Source: Armigeres subalbatus
Lineage: Eukaryota; Arthropoda; Insecta; Diptera; Culicidae
Length of the DNA: 64,000 nt
NCBI RefSeq assembly: GCF_024139115.2
Contig: NC_085139.1
Location: 145,130,652-145,194,651 of the forward strand
Reading direction: 5' to 3'
Below the pieces are notes generated by a model. That model searched no databases. It worked only from the letters and a program-made list of their open reading frames with translations, and was not told the DNA's origin. A program made the position numbers and the translations under genes. Below, one piece after another: positions 22,858-34,480 of the stretch. Position 1 is the first letter of the stretch, and each line of letters opens with the position of its first letter.

Positions 22858-24143
22858 ATGAGTATATAAACAAAAACAAGAGGAAGGGGGAGTCTCTGAA
22901 TTCTCCACTTCCTTCAAAGAAACAAGGTTTCAAGACCGTCCTGCCCAAGCGCGGAAAAAAATAGAAGGAAGCTGGAGAATTCAGATATTCCTTCTAACTC
23001 TAATATCGGAAATAATTCTTCTCCAATCGAACTGAGCAATCAGTTCGATTTGATTAATGATGATATTGAGCAAATCGAATCTACCTCTAGCCCAGGTGAT
23101 TCGGTTCATGCGAAAAAGCAAAGGATTCCGCCAATTGTGGTATCTGTTGCCGAGTTTTCTGGCTTCCGGAATGAGATTTTGAGTAACCTTCAGGGATCAA
23201 GGTTTCATTTCAGATTGCTAGGAAGGGTGACTGCCGCGTTTTGCCGGTATCCTTTGACGATCGCAAACGACTTCTTCCCTATTTAACTGAGAAGCGCCAT
23301 AAATTCTTCACATACGACGACAAAACAGAGCGATTGTTCAAAGTCGTCTTCAAATGTCTCCCCAGTGATGACAAATCACTGGATGAGATTAAATTGAAAT
23401 TTCTCAATTACTTGGATTTTCACCAGTCCAAGTAATTAAGATGAAAAAGAAATCCCATTCTGGTACTTCCCAGAGGGCATTTCTCAAGAATTTTATTTAG
23501 TTCATTTTAACAAAAGTGAACTAAATAATATGAAAAGTTTGGAAAAGGCCTGTATTATGTCCCATGTCCGTGTTACATGGGAACATTTCCGCAGGCCTGG
23601 GGAAATTTCCAAACCCTACCCAGTGCCGTAAGTGCCAAAAGTGGGGTCATGGAACCAAACATTGTCACATGGATGCTAAATGCATGATTTGTGGTGGAAC
23701 CTCTCACGCCAAGGACGCATGTCCTGTGAGAGAAGATTCCAATAAATTTAAGTGCGCAAACTGTGGGGCAATCATAAATCCAATTTCTGGGAATGCCCTT
23801 CACGCAAAAAGTTTTGAATTCCCGTGCAAAATTGATGACGGGAAATTCCAATCGGATCCCAGATTCGACGGGTAGAAATTTTTCAAACGCTCAAATTTCG
23901 AAACCGGTTACCGGTCGAGCAATTCATACCCACCACAATTCACAAACAAATTTTGCCGCTCGTCAACGGGTAGCAAGCACTTCAGTAAATTCCAATTTTT
24001 CCAATATACCTACGTATGCAAACATCGCTGCTGGTAGACCAAATTTCTCTTCTCAAAATGAGGTTTATACCCATGTCCCAACGGAAAATAACGGTCATGT
24101 TGCCGATTCAGGTAGCATGACTGCTTCCGATTTTGATTTTTAA
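22858..24143 (+). pseudogene. Juan-like ORF1 (nucleic-acid-binding gag-like protein)
   Basis: The ATG at 22858 meets a stop at codon 4, and the frame changes several times (recognisable segments at 23050-23212, 23241-23435, 23564-23780, 23793-24143). The central part has CCHC zinc knuckles: CRKCQKWGHGTKHC and CMICGGTSHAKDAC, then a third partial one (CANCG). The C-terminal part is Asn/Ser/Thr-rich. In intact relatives this protein coats element RNA in the ribonucleoprotein. Here it cannot be made whole. Confidence 0.8.
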
Positions 24144-24254
24144 CTGAACAATTGCATCACATGATTGATGCAATGTTCAAAGCAAATACCATTCCTGAAG
24201 CTGTTCAGGTTGGTATAAAGTACACACAAAAAATTGTTATCGGACTCCGTTTCA

Positions 24255-26854
24255 ATGGATCCAAATAATTGTGTGAAAGTTCTAAATTGGAATGCCCGCT
24301 CTCTAAAGGGTAAGGAAGATGAATTATTCAACTTCCTTTCAGTTCATAATGTGCATATTGCCATTATAACTGAAACGTATTTAAAACCAGGACTCTCCAT
24401 TAAAAGAGATCCAAACTATTTTATCTACAGAAATGATCGTCTTGACAGCGCCTGTGGTGGGGTCGCCATTGTCATTAATAGACGTATCAAACATAAATTA
24501 TTTTCTTCGTTTGAAACCAAAGTTTTTGAAACCTTGGGAGTTTCTGTTGAAACAAATTTTGGACAATTTTCCTTCATTGCAGCCTACTTGCCTTTTCAAT
24601 GCAATGGGCAGCAAAAGAATTTGTTGAAAGCTGATCTTCAAATTCTGACTCGCAACAAATCTAAATTCTTCGTAATTGGTGACTTCAATGCCAAACACCG
24701 TTCATGGAATAATGCTCAAAGCAATTCCAATGGTAAAATTTTATTTGAAGATTGTTCTGCGGGATATTATACTATTCAATATTTCAATGGACCAACTTGT
24801 TTTTCTTCCAGTCGAAATCCTTCTACAATTGATTTAGTTTTAACGGATTCAAGTCAGCTGTGTGGCCAATTGGTAACTCATGCTGACTTTGACTCTGATC
24901 ACCTTCCTGTGACATTTGAAATCTCACAAGAAGCCATTTATAATCCAATCAGCTCTACTTTTAATTATCATAGAGCTGATTGGGATTTCTCAAAACGTAT
25001 ATCGATAGGAATTTTGATGTTGATATTCCTCTCGATACCAAAAGTGATATTGATAATGCTCTCGTATCTTTGACAAATTTAATTGTCGAAGCCAGAGTCA
25101 TTGCAATTCCGAAATGTGAAGTTAAATTCAACTCCATTATTATTGACGACGATCTTCAGCTACTGATCCGTCTTAAAAATGAGAAGAAGGCAATACCAAA
25201 GAACTCGCGATCCCGCGTTGAAAGTTATTTGGCGAGATTTGCAAAATGAAATTAAAAAACGTTTCGCTATTCTGAGAAATACCAACTTTGAGAATAATGT
25301 CTCCAAGTTGGATCCCAGTTCGAAACCCTTTTGGAAATTAACGAAAATTCTTAAAAAACCTCAAAAGCCAATTCCAGCGCTTAAAGAGGGAAATAAAATT
25401 TTATTAACAAATGGCGAAAAGGCTCAAAAACTTGCTCAGCAGTTCGAGAGTGCCCATAATTTTAGTCTAGGTCTCACTAGTCCAATTGAGGATCAGGTTA
25501 CACGAAGCTTCGAAGACATTCTCAACCAAGATAATGTTTTTGACCCTTCGTTGGGAACTAATTTGGATGAAGTGAGATCTATTACTAGAAAATTTAAAAA
25601 TATGAAAGCCCTGGGTGATGGTATTTTCTACATACTTATCAAAAAACTTCCTGAGAGCTCTTTATCCTTTTTGGTTAATTTATTTAACAAATGTTTTCAA
25701 TTGGCATACTTTCCAGATAAATGGAAAAACGCCAAAGTTGTTCCAATTTTGAAGCCGGACAAAAATCCAGCTGAGGCTTCTAGTTATCGCCCAATCAGTT
25801 TGCTTTCTTCAATAAGCAAACTGTTTGAAAAGATTATTTTAAATAGAATGATGGTTCACATTAATGACAATTCTATTTTTGCTGATGAGCAATTTGGTTT
25901 TCGCCATGGGCATTCAACCACTCATCAGTTATTAAGAGTTACGAACTTAATTCGGCTCAACAAATCTGAAGGATATTCGACTGGAGTTGCTCTTCTTGAT
26001 ATAGAGAAAGCATTTGACAGTGTTTGGCATGAAGGTTTGATTGTAAAATTGATGAATTTTAATTTTCCTCTGTACATCATTAAACTGATCCAAAATTATT
26101 TATCAGATCGCTCGCTGCAGGTCAACTATCAGAATACTAAATCTGATAGATTACCTGTAAGGGCTGGTGTCCCCCAAGGCAGCATACTGGGACCCATATT
26201 GTATAACATTTTTACTTCTGACTTACCTGATTTACCACCAGGGTGTCAAAAATCTTTGTTTGCAGATGACACGGGCTTTTCAGCCAAAGGGCGAAGCCTT
26301 CGTGTCATTTGTAGTAGATTGCAAAAAAGTTTGGATATTTTCTCCACTTACTTGCAAAAATGGAAAATTTCCCGAATGCTTCCAAAACTCAGCTTATAAT
26401 TTTCCCACATAAGCCGAGAGCTTCTTATTTGAAACCTTCTAGCAGACATATTGTCACTATGAATGGGGTTCCAATTAATTGGTCTAGCGAAGCTAAATAT
26501 TTAGGACTTCTGCTAGATCAAAAATTAACTTTTAAAAATCACATTGAAGGCCTTCAAGCCAAATGTAACAAATATATTAAGTGCCTATATCCACTTATAA
26601 ACAGAAAATCAAAACTTTGTCTTAAGAACAAACTTTTGATTTACAAACAAATTTTTAGACCTGCCATGTTGTATGCTGTGCCAATATGGGCTAGTTGCTG
26701 CAATACCAGAAAGAAGGCACTCCAGAGGATTCAAAATAAAATTTTGAAAATGATTCTGAAGTTGCCTCCGTGGTATAGTACCAATGAACTTCATAGAATT
26801 TCTAATATTGAGACATTGCAACAAATGTCCAACAAAATAATTTCCAATTTTTGA
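24255..26854 (+). pseudogene. Juan-like ORF2 (endonuclease and reverse transcriptase)
   Basis: Starts at ATG 24255. The AP-endonuclease domain is at 24270-24940, with NWNARSL, TETYLKP, GDFNAKH and SDHLPV. The reverse transcriptase is at 25560-26400, with YRPISLLSSISKLFEKI, GFRHGHSTTHQL, LDIEKAFDSVWH, GVPQGSILGPILYNI and the LFADDT active site. The C-terminal thumb region runs to 26854. Frame moves at about 25000, 25200 and 26380, so three or more indels inactivate it. Sequence motifs are otherwise well kept, indicating moderate age. The family copies its RNA at a nicked target. Confidence 0.85.
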
Positions 26855-27150
26855 CAAAAATCGTTGCAATCTTCTATTGCAACGATTAACTCCTTGTACC
26901 CTTAGTTTTAAATAGGTTAAGTTTAGTTTAAGTTGAAAACATTGTAATTCCTACATGGTTCAATTCAACCAGAGGAAAAAATTCTAACTGCCAGAGGCAA
27001 TTGAAATGTATTAATAATAACTAAAAGCGTAACATAGCAAATAAGGATGATAGTGTTAAGAAAACACGGAACACCTAGTCTAAGTGATGAATGCATGTAT
27101 TAGATAATTAGCAAATAAAATTAGTTTAAAAAAAAAAAACGAGCAGGACG

Positions 27151-27191
27151 GTAACAACTTCGAGCTACTTCGAGTTGCTCATTGGACAGCA
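27151..27191. mobile_element. Right arm of split hairpin MITE
   Basis: Continuation of the hairpin begun at 22506, ending CTCATTGGACAGCA. See that entry. Confidence 0.7.
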
Positions 27192-27199
27192 TTAATGTC

Positions 27200-27758
27200 T
27201 TTATCCTCTGCAGATGGGGACAAAGTGTTATCGCTATTCTCTTTTGTCGCTTGTTTTTTGCATTTTCAGCGACAATTACATTCCTTGGCAGCCAGAATCC
27301 ACACAAAATCTATTTTTAGATTTTTCCATTATTCATTGTTGTTGTCGTTGCTGGTCCATCTCGTCGTGAGTTCATTGTGTTCGTTTTGTCCATGTCGTGT
27401 ATCCAATGATCGTTGCTTTGTCCAGTTGACATTTACCCAGGTAACGTTGGAGGAATGCCTCCGAGAAGAACAAGTTGTCAGTCGTCAAAGAAGTTTGCTT
27501 GACCCGGTACAGATGTGAAACATCGCGAAGGACGGAAACTTTGTGAACATCAGCATCGTAATAAATTAAGAACCCTTAAATCCTTTCCTCTCCTTCTGTA
27601 TTATTGTATTCCCTAACCTCGACCAAACCGCCAGTCTTTCGGTTCCCCAAAACTAACACTGTGTATAAGTATAAGAAATATATTGTAAAACTTGATTTCG
27701 GCTCCGCAACGCTTCACGCCAAATGAGCATTCCAAATAAAAGAAAGATTTAAAAAAAT
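27200..27758 (+). mobile_element. Possible LINE 3' tail
   Basis: No protein domain is seen. The end TCGGCTCCGCAACGCTTCACG...CCAAATAAAAG followed by an A-rich run has the look of a 3' UTR plus poly(A) of a non-LTR element. No target duplication was identified, so this is tentative. Confidence 0.3.
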
Positions 27759-27786
27759 CATACTCATACCGTTCGTTGTTCGTTAT

Positions 27787-28580
27787 CTAGAACCCCCACA
27801 GACAGAGAATGGGGGCTGGCAAAGTCTGTTTATGGTTTCCAGACGTATCAAAGCGTGAGAACGAACTGCGAATCTTGAAGGTCATGCCATGGTTGGACAG
27901 AACGGTTTTGTAAAGGAATGTCTTCAAGAAATTCGTAGGAGTTAGAAGACTACTTTTACATTGAGAATCCGATAGCATTGCTGATACTTCATGTCGTGTT
28001 TTGTTAGGGGCTACGACATCATCGACTCCGGAAAAAAAGTAATCGACGTAAAAATATTCAGCGAAAGGCTAAGCAGCGGATTGAAATCAGATGTCAGAAT
28101 CGATTGACAGTTGATGGAAAGTTTTCGTGGTGAGATAGGGACGGATGCTATATCGTAGGTAACGGTATGTAGCTGGTATGTGGTTATCGGGTCTGATAGA
28201 ATACTACGCCATTTGATGTGCTGCAACGATTGGTTCATGGATAACCACTTGCCGGTACATCTTTTCGGCTATGCGGTTGAAGCAAAATCGAAGGACGAGT
28301 GACAAAAGATCATCTTGAACGATCGGTCCGACAAGAAGAATAACATTGAGGTATTACTGACGCTATTTGACGCAAAGCATTAAACGCTTCCTCAATCTTG
28401 TGGTAATAGTTGAGAGCTTAAACTCCTTGCCCGTGCCGTGCCAGGTAACCCTCCATAAACTGATGGTAGGCAAACTTAATGATAGAGTCATGCTCCAGAC
28501 GTCGTTTTAAAGCGAGGAATCGATACTCCGCGTTCGACACAGACTTATTTAAGACTAGCGCATGATGTATCGCCCACTTA
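27787..28580 (-). pseudogene. BEL/Pao pol remnant, downstream part
   Basis: Minus-strand frames at 28418-28621 (NAEYRFLALKRRLEHDS, KFAYHQFMEGYLA) and 28011-28238 (DPITTYQLHTVTYDIAS) match successive RT-region blocks of BEL/Pao pol by recall. They lie in different frames with decay between them. The expected catalytic YVDD-type block is not intact (NIFTSITFF in its place). This is a second BEL copy, opposite in orientation to the one at 4.6 kb. Confidence 0.65.
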
Positions 28581-28752
28581 GGGCCGATGCCCACGTAGCG
28601 GTTTTTCAACGCCACGTGCACGCAGCGTTAAAATAACGCTGGTATGCATCGGCGTGGTGACGCTGCGTTACCACTTTTTCCCGGTGCACACCTGCGTCTT
28701 TTTGACGCCACGTGCACTCTGCGTTGAAATGACGCTACGTGGGCATCGGCCC
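28581..28752. mobile_element. PIF/Harbinger-type MITE, 172 bp
   Basis: Perfect 20-bp terminal inverted repeats GGGCCGATGCCCACGTAGCG, flanked by TTA on both sides (28578-28580 and 28753-28755). TTA/TAA 3-bp duplications are the mark of PIF/Harbinger transposition. The interior has nested inverted segments (GTGCACGCAGCGTT, ACGCCACGTGCA). It sits inside the BEL relic. A diverged partial copy in the other orientation lies at 29289-29360. Confidence 0.85.
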
Positions 28753-29200
28753 TTAGATCTCTGTGCGTAGCTTTAGCCCAGAAGACTTCACAATTCTTTT
28801 CAGAAGTGGAGTGTATGGATTGCTACAGACTTCAGGATGTGCACACGCTGGCTGATACAAAAACTCTACAAAATCGTTGTATTTGACGCTGGTCTTCTAC
28901 TCCCACGCGCGGAGAGAAGCTAGATCGTATTTGTACCAGAGAATATTCACAAAGGAATTTGGAAGGAATAATTTCTGACAACAGAAAACCTTTCGCTACA
29001 CAATATCTGGCATCAAACCCAACTCGCTCCGACAGATGCCTATTCCATTTCTCCGCATCTGCGCATTTCACAGTTTCTGCTTGCACCTTTAAGAAATATC
29101 GATTCACTTTATCCTGTCGGTCATCACGGTTTTCTTCGCAGTGTTCACCAAATGATCCGGTACAGTGAGCTGCTAGCCTTTTCCTCACTACCTTCAAATT
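28753..29200 (-). pseudogene. BEL/Pao gag remnant (upstream part)
   Basis: On the minus strand, upstream of the MITE, a frame reads LRAWE and YNDFVEFLYQ, a pattern seen at the end of the DUF1759 gag region. A 121-codon open frame overlaps it in another phase and has no recognised domain. Gag-like and pol-like blocks are closer than in an intact element, so an internal deletion preceded the MITE insertion. Confidence 0.45.
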
Positions 29201-29288
29201 GATAAACTTTGTTGTGGCATTTTTGCACGATCGCGGAACAAAATCGAATTTCTCTTCATTGCTACTTTGCCCGGAAGCAGCAACTCTC

Positions 29289-29360
29289 TACACGTGGCGT
29301 TAAAAATACGCAGGTTTGTACCGGGAAAAGGCGGTAACGGCGTAACGCAGATATGCATGG
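29289..29360. repeat. Truncated, inverted relative of the Harbinger-type MITE
   Basis: ACGTGGCGTTAAAAATACGC and CCGGGAAAAGGCGGTAACG match the reverse complement of 28640-28720 with substitutions. Only one side of the element is present. Confidence 0.65.
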
Positions 29361-29369
29361 AATAGAGCT

Positions 29370-30583
29370 CCAAATTCGGCGTGGAATAGAGGAGCAGAAG
29401 CTAGAACAAGAGCAAACGTTACTGAAAGTTCAGTAAACAAATTGATAATCATCAGCCAACGATCAGAATCTTTCGTTGAACGTTGCTGAAAGCGAAGAGT
29501 AATTGGTCGAAAAGAAAGAGGATCCAGCGAAAAGTTGGGAAGCCATATGGAAAGTGCGTGGAGCAGACAAGTCTCTGTCGGGCCGCATCAAGAAACCGGA
29601 CATTTTTCAAAACGGGAGCAGGTCACTTGGAAAGCAGCTTCCAAAATTTCGTGAAGAGTTGTCTGGTTGTTGACTATCCGTTTTGAGCACACGACAGCGC
29701 AGCAGCGTGTAAATAGGTTTCAAGACTAGGGAATTCAAAGCGGCTGCAAAACTGTCTGCAGGGTAATGCACTTGAAGCAGCCAGAGGTTGACTGGTTATG
29801 CCGAATTAGGTACCGGTTGTAATAAGCGATCTTTGAAATATTTCAAGAGAAGTTGTTGAAGACGCTGCCGATCATAGTTATGATTGCTCCTGCTGCGAGA
29901 AATGATCGACAGAAGACGTTTTCAAATTTTGGGTTTATGGTGAAGCCACTGTGCGATTGCACATCTCAGGCATCACCATCACAATCCGATGCTGGGACAG
30001 GAGTTGGTTTCCAAGCTGTCACCGAGCTACTCACTGGACTGCATCCGGATCAAGCAAAGAAAAGTTAATAGTCTGCTTAAGTTGTTCCCAAACTTTGGAA
30101 CTGGAACCGTTTCGGACGTGTCCGAGGATACGGAGTTCAAAATGCTGGCAGTGAACGACCGAGTGCGATCGGAGAGAGAAAACCTTTGGAAGGAATTTGT
30201 TCATTTGCAGGATGGGCAGTATCAAAGCCATAATTTCAGCAATGAGTGATTCGGCCGTTGTTGGATCTGCTGAAGGGCGGATTATTTGATTGGGAGTTGT
30301 AAAAAATTTAAGGTAAAGAACGTTGTACATGGGCTAAGGGAAATCAAGCGGGGCACATCATTTGTGAGGACTACCCAACCAAGCACGGTTCATGCTGAGA
30401 AAACCTCCATCAACTGTGTCCAGGGATTTAGGAATAAATGTATCAGGCCCGGAGACGGCGCGGTCTGTAAACCGTAGGTGTGTACCAGCACCAAAACTAA
30501 TGACAGGAAAAAAGCAAAGACATATGTCGTAAAATATTAAAATCGTGCGAAGTAAATGAATTCTTTTTTTAATTTTAATTTAA
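29370..30583. other. Unassigned, locally coding-like
   Basis: Several open frames of 60-100 codons on both strands with fairly even composition (for example plus 29853-30068 and 29989-30249), suggesting an old coding relic, possibly of a retroelement gag. No motif is secure enough to name. Confidence 0.3.
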
Positions 30584-30595
30584 GTGTTTTCAAGT

Positions 30596-30832
30596 CTTCT
30601 TCTTCTTCTTCTTTTTATTAGCATTACATCCCCCACTGGGACATTGCCGCCTCGCAGCTTAGTGTTCATTAAGCACTTCCACAGTTATTAACTGCGAGGT
30701 TTCTAAGTAAGGGTACCATTTGTGTATCATGAGGCTAACATGATGATACTTCTATGCCCAGGGAAACAAATCCAGCCAGCTTAAGCATAGTCTTACGTTG
30801 TAGCCGTGTATCTTACCGCACGGCTGAGGAAG
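30596..30832 (-). mobile_element. tRNA-derived SINE, minus, internally deleted
   Basis: Same family as 1116, reversed: (CTT)n, body, then tRNA-like end. The B-box region is deleted or degraded (about 40 bp shorter around 30765). Flanks GTGTTTTCAAGT (30584-30595) and GTGTTTTAAGT (from 30833) are the target duplication with one indel. Confidence 0.8.
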
Positions 30833-30932
30833 GTGTTTTAAGTCAATGGATTCAAAAAAGTTTTTTCTAGTTACGCAATTCCCCTGCAGGTGATTGCCAA
30901 TGACACACAGTAGTGCAAACGGAAGAATGATT

Positions 30933-31075
30933 CAGTGGCGTAGCCAGAAAATTGGTCTAAAGGGGGGGGGGGGGTGCCTCAACATTTTTTTTTCGAAAAA
31001 AAAATTTCTTCCAGAAATTTTGTCTTTGGGAGGGGGGGTGTAATACCCAAAACCACCCCCGTGGATACGCCACTG
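30933..31075. mobile_element. hAT-type MITE, 143 bp
   Basis: Ends CAGTGGCGTAGCCA and GGATACGCCACTG form the inverted termini. Duplications GAATGATT (30925-30932) and GAATGATA (31076-31083) are 8 bp with one mismatch, and CAGNG ends with 8-bp duplications are the hAT pattern. The interior holds G12 and G/C tracts. Confidence 0.8.
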
Positions 31076-31083
31076 GAATGATA

Positions 31084-31656
31084 ACATAGGTGTATAGGTC
31101 CAAAAGAATCGTACATAGAGCCAACGTAAAAGATCTCCATCCTGGACGGCTGCTCGCTTTAGCCTTGACCAGGACCCTGGTCAGATTTCTGTCAACTCCC
31201 TTTGTTTCTTTACTGAGAATACAACACCATGAGCCCCTGGGTCCGCCTCTGCTGTGATGTCCTGCCGGATTCCTGTCTATCGTTTGCTTGCAGGTTTCGC
31301 GTCCAATCGTTCGCAATGCGTGGCCGACCCACCTCCATTTACGCTACGAATTTCTATTTAAATCGGCTTCTGATGGCATCATCGATGGAGCTCAGCATTC
31401 GAGATCCAGCTGTGAGGCCATCATGCCCGAGTTATAAATTGGTTGATGATTACTTGCAGTTTCTGCGTGATCTCTGCTGATACACACTAATTCTTAGTAG
31501 CATTTAACGTTAGAGTTCAATATTCGAAATTTCGATTAGATTTGCATAAATTTTGTAAACTTGCAAAAGCAGCCCTAGCCTTTTCATCCGTGTTCCTATG
31601 TCAATATTGGCTCCGTTGTCCGATGCGAACTGGCTGCCAATATATTGAAAGACTTC
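31084..31656 (-). pseudogene. RTE-like LINE remnant, part 1
   Basis: Antisense coding-like DNA (for example GACCAGGACCCTGGTCAG, AGATCTCCATCCTGGACGG) that I recall as RTE-like element sequence in culicine genomes. Its right edge continues beyond the foldback insertion at 32774. No intact domain remains here. Confidence 0.4.
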
Positions 31657-31665
31657 GACCATTCC

Positions 31666-32764
31666 GGGGAAGGGCCATTTAAACGAAGACCACTAGGCCG
31701 AAAGTCGTTTGGCAGAATATACCATTTGGCCGAAAAAAACATTAGGCCGAAAAGGTCATTTGGCCGAAAGGGTCATTTGGCCGAAGGGGTCTTTTGGACG
31801 AGTCATTTGGCCGAAAGGGTCATTTGGCCAAAAGGGTCGTTTGACCGAAAGGGTCATGTGACCCACAGGGTCGTTCGGTCGGAAGAGTCACATGGTCGAA
31901 TAGGACATTTGGCCGAATATTTTTTTTATATTCACATAAAAATATACTTATACAATATTTTATTTTTAAATTATCTTTAATAAATTAAATTTATAATTTT
32001 ATAATAATAATAATATATAAAAAATAAGAATATTTAATAACTTCATTTGGATGAAAGGGTCATTTGACCGAAAGGGTCATTCGACTGAATTGGTCATTTG
32101 ACTGAAAGGGTCATTTGGCCGAATAGGATGTTTGGCCGAATAGGACATTTGGCTGAAAGGGTCATTTGGCCGAAATGATCATTTGGCCGAATAAGACATT
32201 TGGCCGAATGAAAAGTGAGACGCTTCACTTCTCACTACTTATTTCCCACTTCTCACTGTAAAATGAGGAGTTATAAGTGAGACGTCTCACTCCTCTATTT
32301 TCACTTCTTACTGTAAAAAGTTAGAAGCGCGAAATGAGTAGTGAGACGTCTCACTTTTCACTTCGCACTACACACTTTTTACAGTGAGAAGTCAGAAATG
32401 AAGGGTGAGTAGTGAGGCGTCTCAGTTCTCACTCCTCATTTCTCACTTTTCGAATGATCTATTCTGCCAAATGTCCTATTCGGCCAAATTTCGTATTCTT
32501 CCTAATATCATATTCCGCCAAATGTCCTATTTAGCCGAATGACCCCTTTGGCCAAATGACCCTTTCAAGCAAATGACTCTTTCGGCCAAATGACCCTTTC
32601 GGCTATATGCCCTATTCGGCCGGATGACCCTTTCGGCCATATGACCTATTCGGCCGGATGACCCTTTCGGCCAGATGTGTTTCGGCCTAATGGTTTGTTC
32701 GGCCTAGTGGCATTCAGTCAAATGGCCTTCGGCCGAATGGGTTTCAGCCACACGATACTTCTCC
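31666..32764. mobile_element. Foldback (FB-like) element, 1.1 kb
   Basis: The left arm (31666-31920, 32041-32215) repeats GGCCGAAAGGGTCATTTGG; the right arm (32450-32750) carries the same motif inverted (CCAAATGACCCTTTCGGCC). Ends GGGGAAG and CTTCTCC are inverted. The centre has AGTGAGACGTCTCACT-type palindromes and an AT-rich patch. Near-perfect 9-bp duplications GACCATTCC (31657-31665) and GACCTTTCC (32765-32773) flank it, and 9-bp duplications with long repetitive arms are the Foldback pattern. It splits an RTE-like relic. No transposase is encoded. Confidence 0.75.
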
Positions 32765-32773
32765 GACCTTTCC

Positions 32774-33180
32774 AATGCTTTCCTGGCTACTGTAAAGTTG
32801 AAGGGGTTGTTCGTGTTGGCATCCAACAATTTGGTCTTGTTGATGTTGATGACGAGATCCGTAGAGCAATACCATTAGCCAAATCGAAGTAGTTGTATGG
32901 TGCTCCATAGTGATAGGCTGCCGCAGCAACCATGATACACGGTTAATCGCACCCACCGTGACCTCGTTGATCATGATATATTGTAGCGTCGTACTCGACG
33001 TGAAAGCTTCGTAGTGCGCTCCGATGAGGCGGACGACTATGCCCGAAACTACCTTGCGTCTAAAGGCGCTCACCAATTTTCGATCGAAAGTTTTTTCGCT
33101 GTCAATGAATACTAGATAGAGGGACTCGCGGAATTCGTTGACCTATTCTGGGCAGATACGAAGTGCGGCAATTTGGTCCA
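32774..33180 (-). pseudogene. RTE-like LINE remnant, part 2 (RT region)
   Basis: Antisense blocks TTGGTCTTGTTGATGTTGATGAC, TGATCATGATATATTG and AGATAGAGGGACTCGCGGAA (each quoted in part) correspond by recall to the RT region of RTE-like LINEs. It is broken by stops. It continues the relic on the other side of the foldback element. Confidence 0.45.
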
Positions 33181-33184
33181 TACA

Positions 33185-34440
33185 GATGATTCAAAAGTAT
33201 AAGATTGCTTATGTCGTTCCTGTTCGCGTGACAAACATCTAGGTTACAGTACCGGTACTACAAGTGTCAAACCGATGTTGGTGATGAATTTAAACATGCA
33301 CTCCAACATGATGCATAAATTATGCCCAATCGATGCTTGTTGAAGCAGAATTTGGTAAAATAATTTAAATGACTACAGCGCCACTAGCGTTCTAGTACTA
33401 TATGGTATACCTGGAAAAAAATTCTGCCTACTGCCGTCGGAGAATTGTGTCTATCTTCTTCGTTTCCAATTAAGGATAACTTTGCAACGAGTGCTCGTTC
33501 GGTGCTCTTCTACGGTGGCACTTTCCGGACAAATTTCAAGTCCTTCCACCCAAATTTCAAGTCCTTCAACGAACGATATATTCACAAATTTAACAGACGC
33601 TCAATCAGTCAAATCAGATTTGTTTAGGGTCATATCTCACATCAGGACTAGGCTAATGCACTTTGAGCATCACACGGTCACTATGGAATGGCCACCTCGC
33701 ATCCTAGGCAGATCCAACAGGACGCATCCCCTCATTCAAGTTGATGCCAAAAGGATAAAAGTGCGCAGGTGATGCATAATAGCTCGGGGCATATACTTAC
33801 TGGTTTGTAGTATACAAGTTCAAGCCTCCTTATCATTTTATCATGGATGCTACAAAAAATCTCTTCTTCGAAGGGAAGTCTATTGGAAATATTTGCATCC
33901 GCTACTTGATGCTTGCTAGTCCATCACTCGCTCCAAATGTTTGTCCCGTACATACCATGTTTTGCAAAAATTCTTCACTGTATTAAAACAATAAATGAAG
34001 TGCTGGTTCTGGTCAATGTCCCGAAGTTTTATAAGTGTGCATTGGAGTATTGGATAAATTAGGCGAATTTATCAATATTATTATAGCAAATAAGAAAAGT
34101 ATAGTTTTCTTTTGAAAAAAAATATCTTTGGCAGATTTTAGTATTAAAACTGAGAGCTGAAAACGAAACTTTCTGAAAGAGCTTCTCTCTATTGTCGTTC
34201 GAATTCATCTGAATACGAAATAACTCCAAGTGCGTAACTAAAAAATAACTACAATAACTGCATGAATATTAAACAAATTATTTATTTATGTATTTGTGTT
34301 TAGAAGGATAATTTTCATGTGCTAATATTTCAATATGGTTGCAAATACAGAATAGAAACATCGTTTGTTATTAATTGAGTGCAATAACCATACTCCTCTA
34401 GGAAATGTAAACTGCATTTCATCCACGTCAGCTCAGTTCA
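33185..34440. other. No recognised feature
   Basis: End of the large intron next to the Ig exon donor. No repeat or gene is recognised. Confidence 0.4.
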
Positions 34441-34480
34441 ATTGGTTAGACCGTAAGCACCATCGATTTCAAAGACTCAC

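Larger units (their letters stand above)
22592..27137 (+). mobile_element. Juan-like (Jockey clade) LINE, full length, inactive
   Basis: A 4.5-kb non-LTR retrotransposon bounded by perfect 13-bp duplications AACGAGCAGGACG (22579-22591, 27138-27150) and ending in an A tract. It has a ~266-bp 5' UTR, a gag-like ORF1, an EN+RT ORF2 and a ~280-bp 3' UTR. Length and layout match Juan elements of mosquitoes. Both frames are broken, so it depends on no present activity. It is in the antisense orientation to the host gene inside the large intron. Confidence 0.85.

Noticed and set aside
31645..31980. 111-codon frame with repeated HLAE/WPKG motifs
   Set aside because: Translation of the GGCCGAA minisatellite arm.
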